Positions 63,219 through 64,000 of a stretch of DNA of 64,000 nucleotides are shown in pieces (the stretch's first letter is position 1; each line of letters begins with the position of its first letter). Source of the DNA: Brucella pecoris. Lineage in GTDB: Bacteria > Pseudomonadota > Alphaproteobacteria > Rhizobiales > Rhizobiaceae. The DNA lies in NCBI RefSeq assembly GCF_006376675.1, contig NZ_VEWK01000005.1, forward strand, positions 186,001-250,000. The letters run 5' to 3'. Made by a program: the position numbers and the translations under genes. The notes below the pieces were generated by a model that was given only the letters and a program-made list of their open reading frames with translations, was not told the origin of the DNA and searched no databases.

Positions 63219-64000
63219 TGGCCGATCTTGTTACGACCACACAAAAAGCACCTTCGGAACGCGCGTTGTTCATTCGTCGATTGTTCAAGCGTAAGACCGT
63301 GGCGGCAGGCATTATTGTTCTGACGGTCTTCGTTATCCTTGCGCTGTTCGCGCCATGGATTGCACCTTATTCACCGTCGAAGCTTTCCATCGTCAACCGT
63401 CTCAAGCCACCGAGCGAGATGTTCTGGTTCGGTACGGATGAGTTCGGACGCGATGTCTTTTCGCGCACGATTTACGCCGGACGGTTGTCACTTATGGTTG
63501 GAGCGGCTGTTGTTGTCTTGTCAACGATCATAGGGGTTACGCTCGGACTGCTCGCCGGTTTCTTTCAGCGTCTGGACACACCGATTGCCCGCCTGATCGA
63601 TGCGATGATGGCTTTCCCTGATATTCTTTTGGCCATTGCATTGGTTGCTGCGCTCGGCCCCTCGCTGGCGACGGTCATCGTCGCGCTGTCGGTGGTTTAT
63701 TCACCAAGGCTGGCGCGTATCGTGCGTGCCTCGACATTGGTGATCCGTGAATTGCCCTATGTTGAAGCCGCTCAATCGCTTGGAATTTCGACATTCCACA
63801 TCATGACGCGGCACGTGCTGAGGAACCTGATCTCGCCCATTATCGTGCAGTGCACTTTCCTGTTTGCGAGCGCAATGCTCGCCGAAGCGGGCCTCTCGTT
63901 CCTCGGTCTTGGCGTCAGCCCTGAAATTCCGACCTGGGGAACGATGATTGCCGCGGGACGCCAATATATCGGTCAGGCCGACTGGATGACCTATTTCCCC
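63218..64000 (+). CDS. Peptide ABC transporter permease (DppC-like), cut by window end
   Basis: The first 261 codons of a DppC/OppC permease; the 3' end lies outside the window. The ATG overlaps the previous stop (TGATG). N-terminal hydrophobic region VAAGIIVLTVFVILALFAPW, the FWFGTDEFGRDVFSRTIYAG segment near residue 70 and the EAA loop LPYVEAAQSLGISTFHIMTR near 180 identify it. At least one ATPase gene is expected downstream. Confidence 0.93.
   Translation, partial: MADLVTTTQKAPSERALFIRRLFKRKTVAAGIIVLTVFVILALFAPWIAPYSPSKLSIVNRLKPPSEMFWFGTDEFGRDVFSRTIYAGRLSLMVGAAVVVLSTIIGVTLGLLAGFFQRLDTPIARLIDAMMAFPDILLAIALVAALGPSLATVIVALSVVYSPRLARIVRASTLVIRELPYVEAAQSLGISTFHIMTRHVLRNLISPIIVQCTFLFASAMLAEAGLSFLGLGVSPEIPTWGTMIAAGRQYIGQADWMTYFP

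Overview
The window looks like a secondary-replicon segment of an alphaproteobacterium of the Rhizobiales, most likely Brucella/Ochrobactrum. This is inferred from moderately high GC, gene families such as thuEFGKAB, asnO-ngg and nrdHIEF under a cobalamin riboswitch, a minCDE operon, mosaic palindromic intergenic repeats, and CUCCUCCC-loop small RNAs. No sequence search was run. No tRNA, rRNA, insertion sequence, phage gene or CRISPR array was seen. Gene calls rest on reading motifs in the translated products.

Layout. 1-10.5 kb: an aldo-keto reductase cut by the window edge, a LysR regulator with a long palindromic operator, an SbmA/BacA-type membrane-ATPase fusion, an Xre/RES toxin-antitoxin pair with an operator between -35 and -10, a catabolic group (isocitrate lyase/PEP-mutase-type enzyme, SDR, MFS carrier, GntR regulator) and an atypical cation-diffusion-facilitator-like protein. 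10.6-18.2 kb: a LacI regulator divergent from a trehalose/maltose-type ABC operon (thuEFGKAB). 18.2-22.2 kb: an NCS2-like permease, an iron-type alcohol dehydrogenase with an operator cluster, and an SDR. 22.3-26.6 kb: cobalamin riboswitch and nrdHIEF (class Ib ribonucleotide reductase). 26.7-37.6 kb: the N-acetylglutaminylglutamine amide (NAGGN) osmolyte genes (M42-type peptidase, amidotransferase, synthetase) with a complete peptide ABC transporter and GntR regulator between the peptidase and the biosynthetic pair.

37.9-45.2 kb holds what looks like a complete polyprenyl-phosphate-pentose pathway: HAD-UbiA fusion, DprE1-like oxidase, small flippase-like protein, SDR/epimerase, class III aminotransferase and a convergent GT-C-like membrane protein. 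45.3-46.2 kb is the most unusual stretch. Two divergent, related cassettes each contain a GGAGGAG-bearing RNA with its own terminator, followed by a roughly 120-nt small RNA made of three hairpins that present anti-Shine-Dalgarno loops. Promoters with -35/-10 boxes and an adjacent TGCA-rich element can be read directly.

46.8-49.1 kb carries minCDE interrupted and followed by interspersed palindromic repeats. 49.2-51.3 kb has two tiny ORFs and a divergent argP / LysE-family exporter pair. 51.5-58.5 kb is an NMT1/THI5-type ABC importer operon bracketed by two 5-formyltetrahydrofolate cyclo-ligase-like proteins, divergent from an RpiR regulator with a clear operator, next to a flavin monooxygenase preceded by a promoter-terminator leader. 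58.8-64 kb holds a small exported protein, an EamA-family exporter and the first three genes (last one cut) of another peptide ABC transporter.
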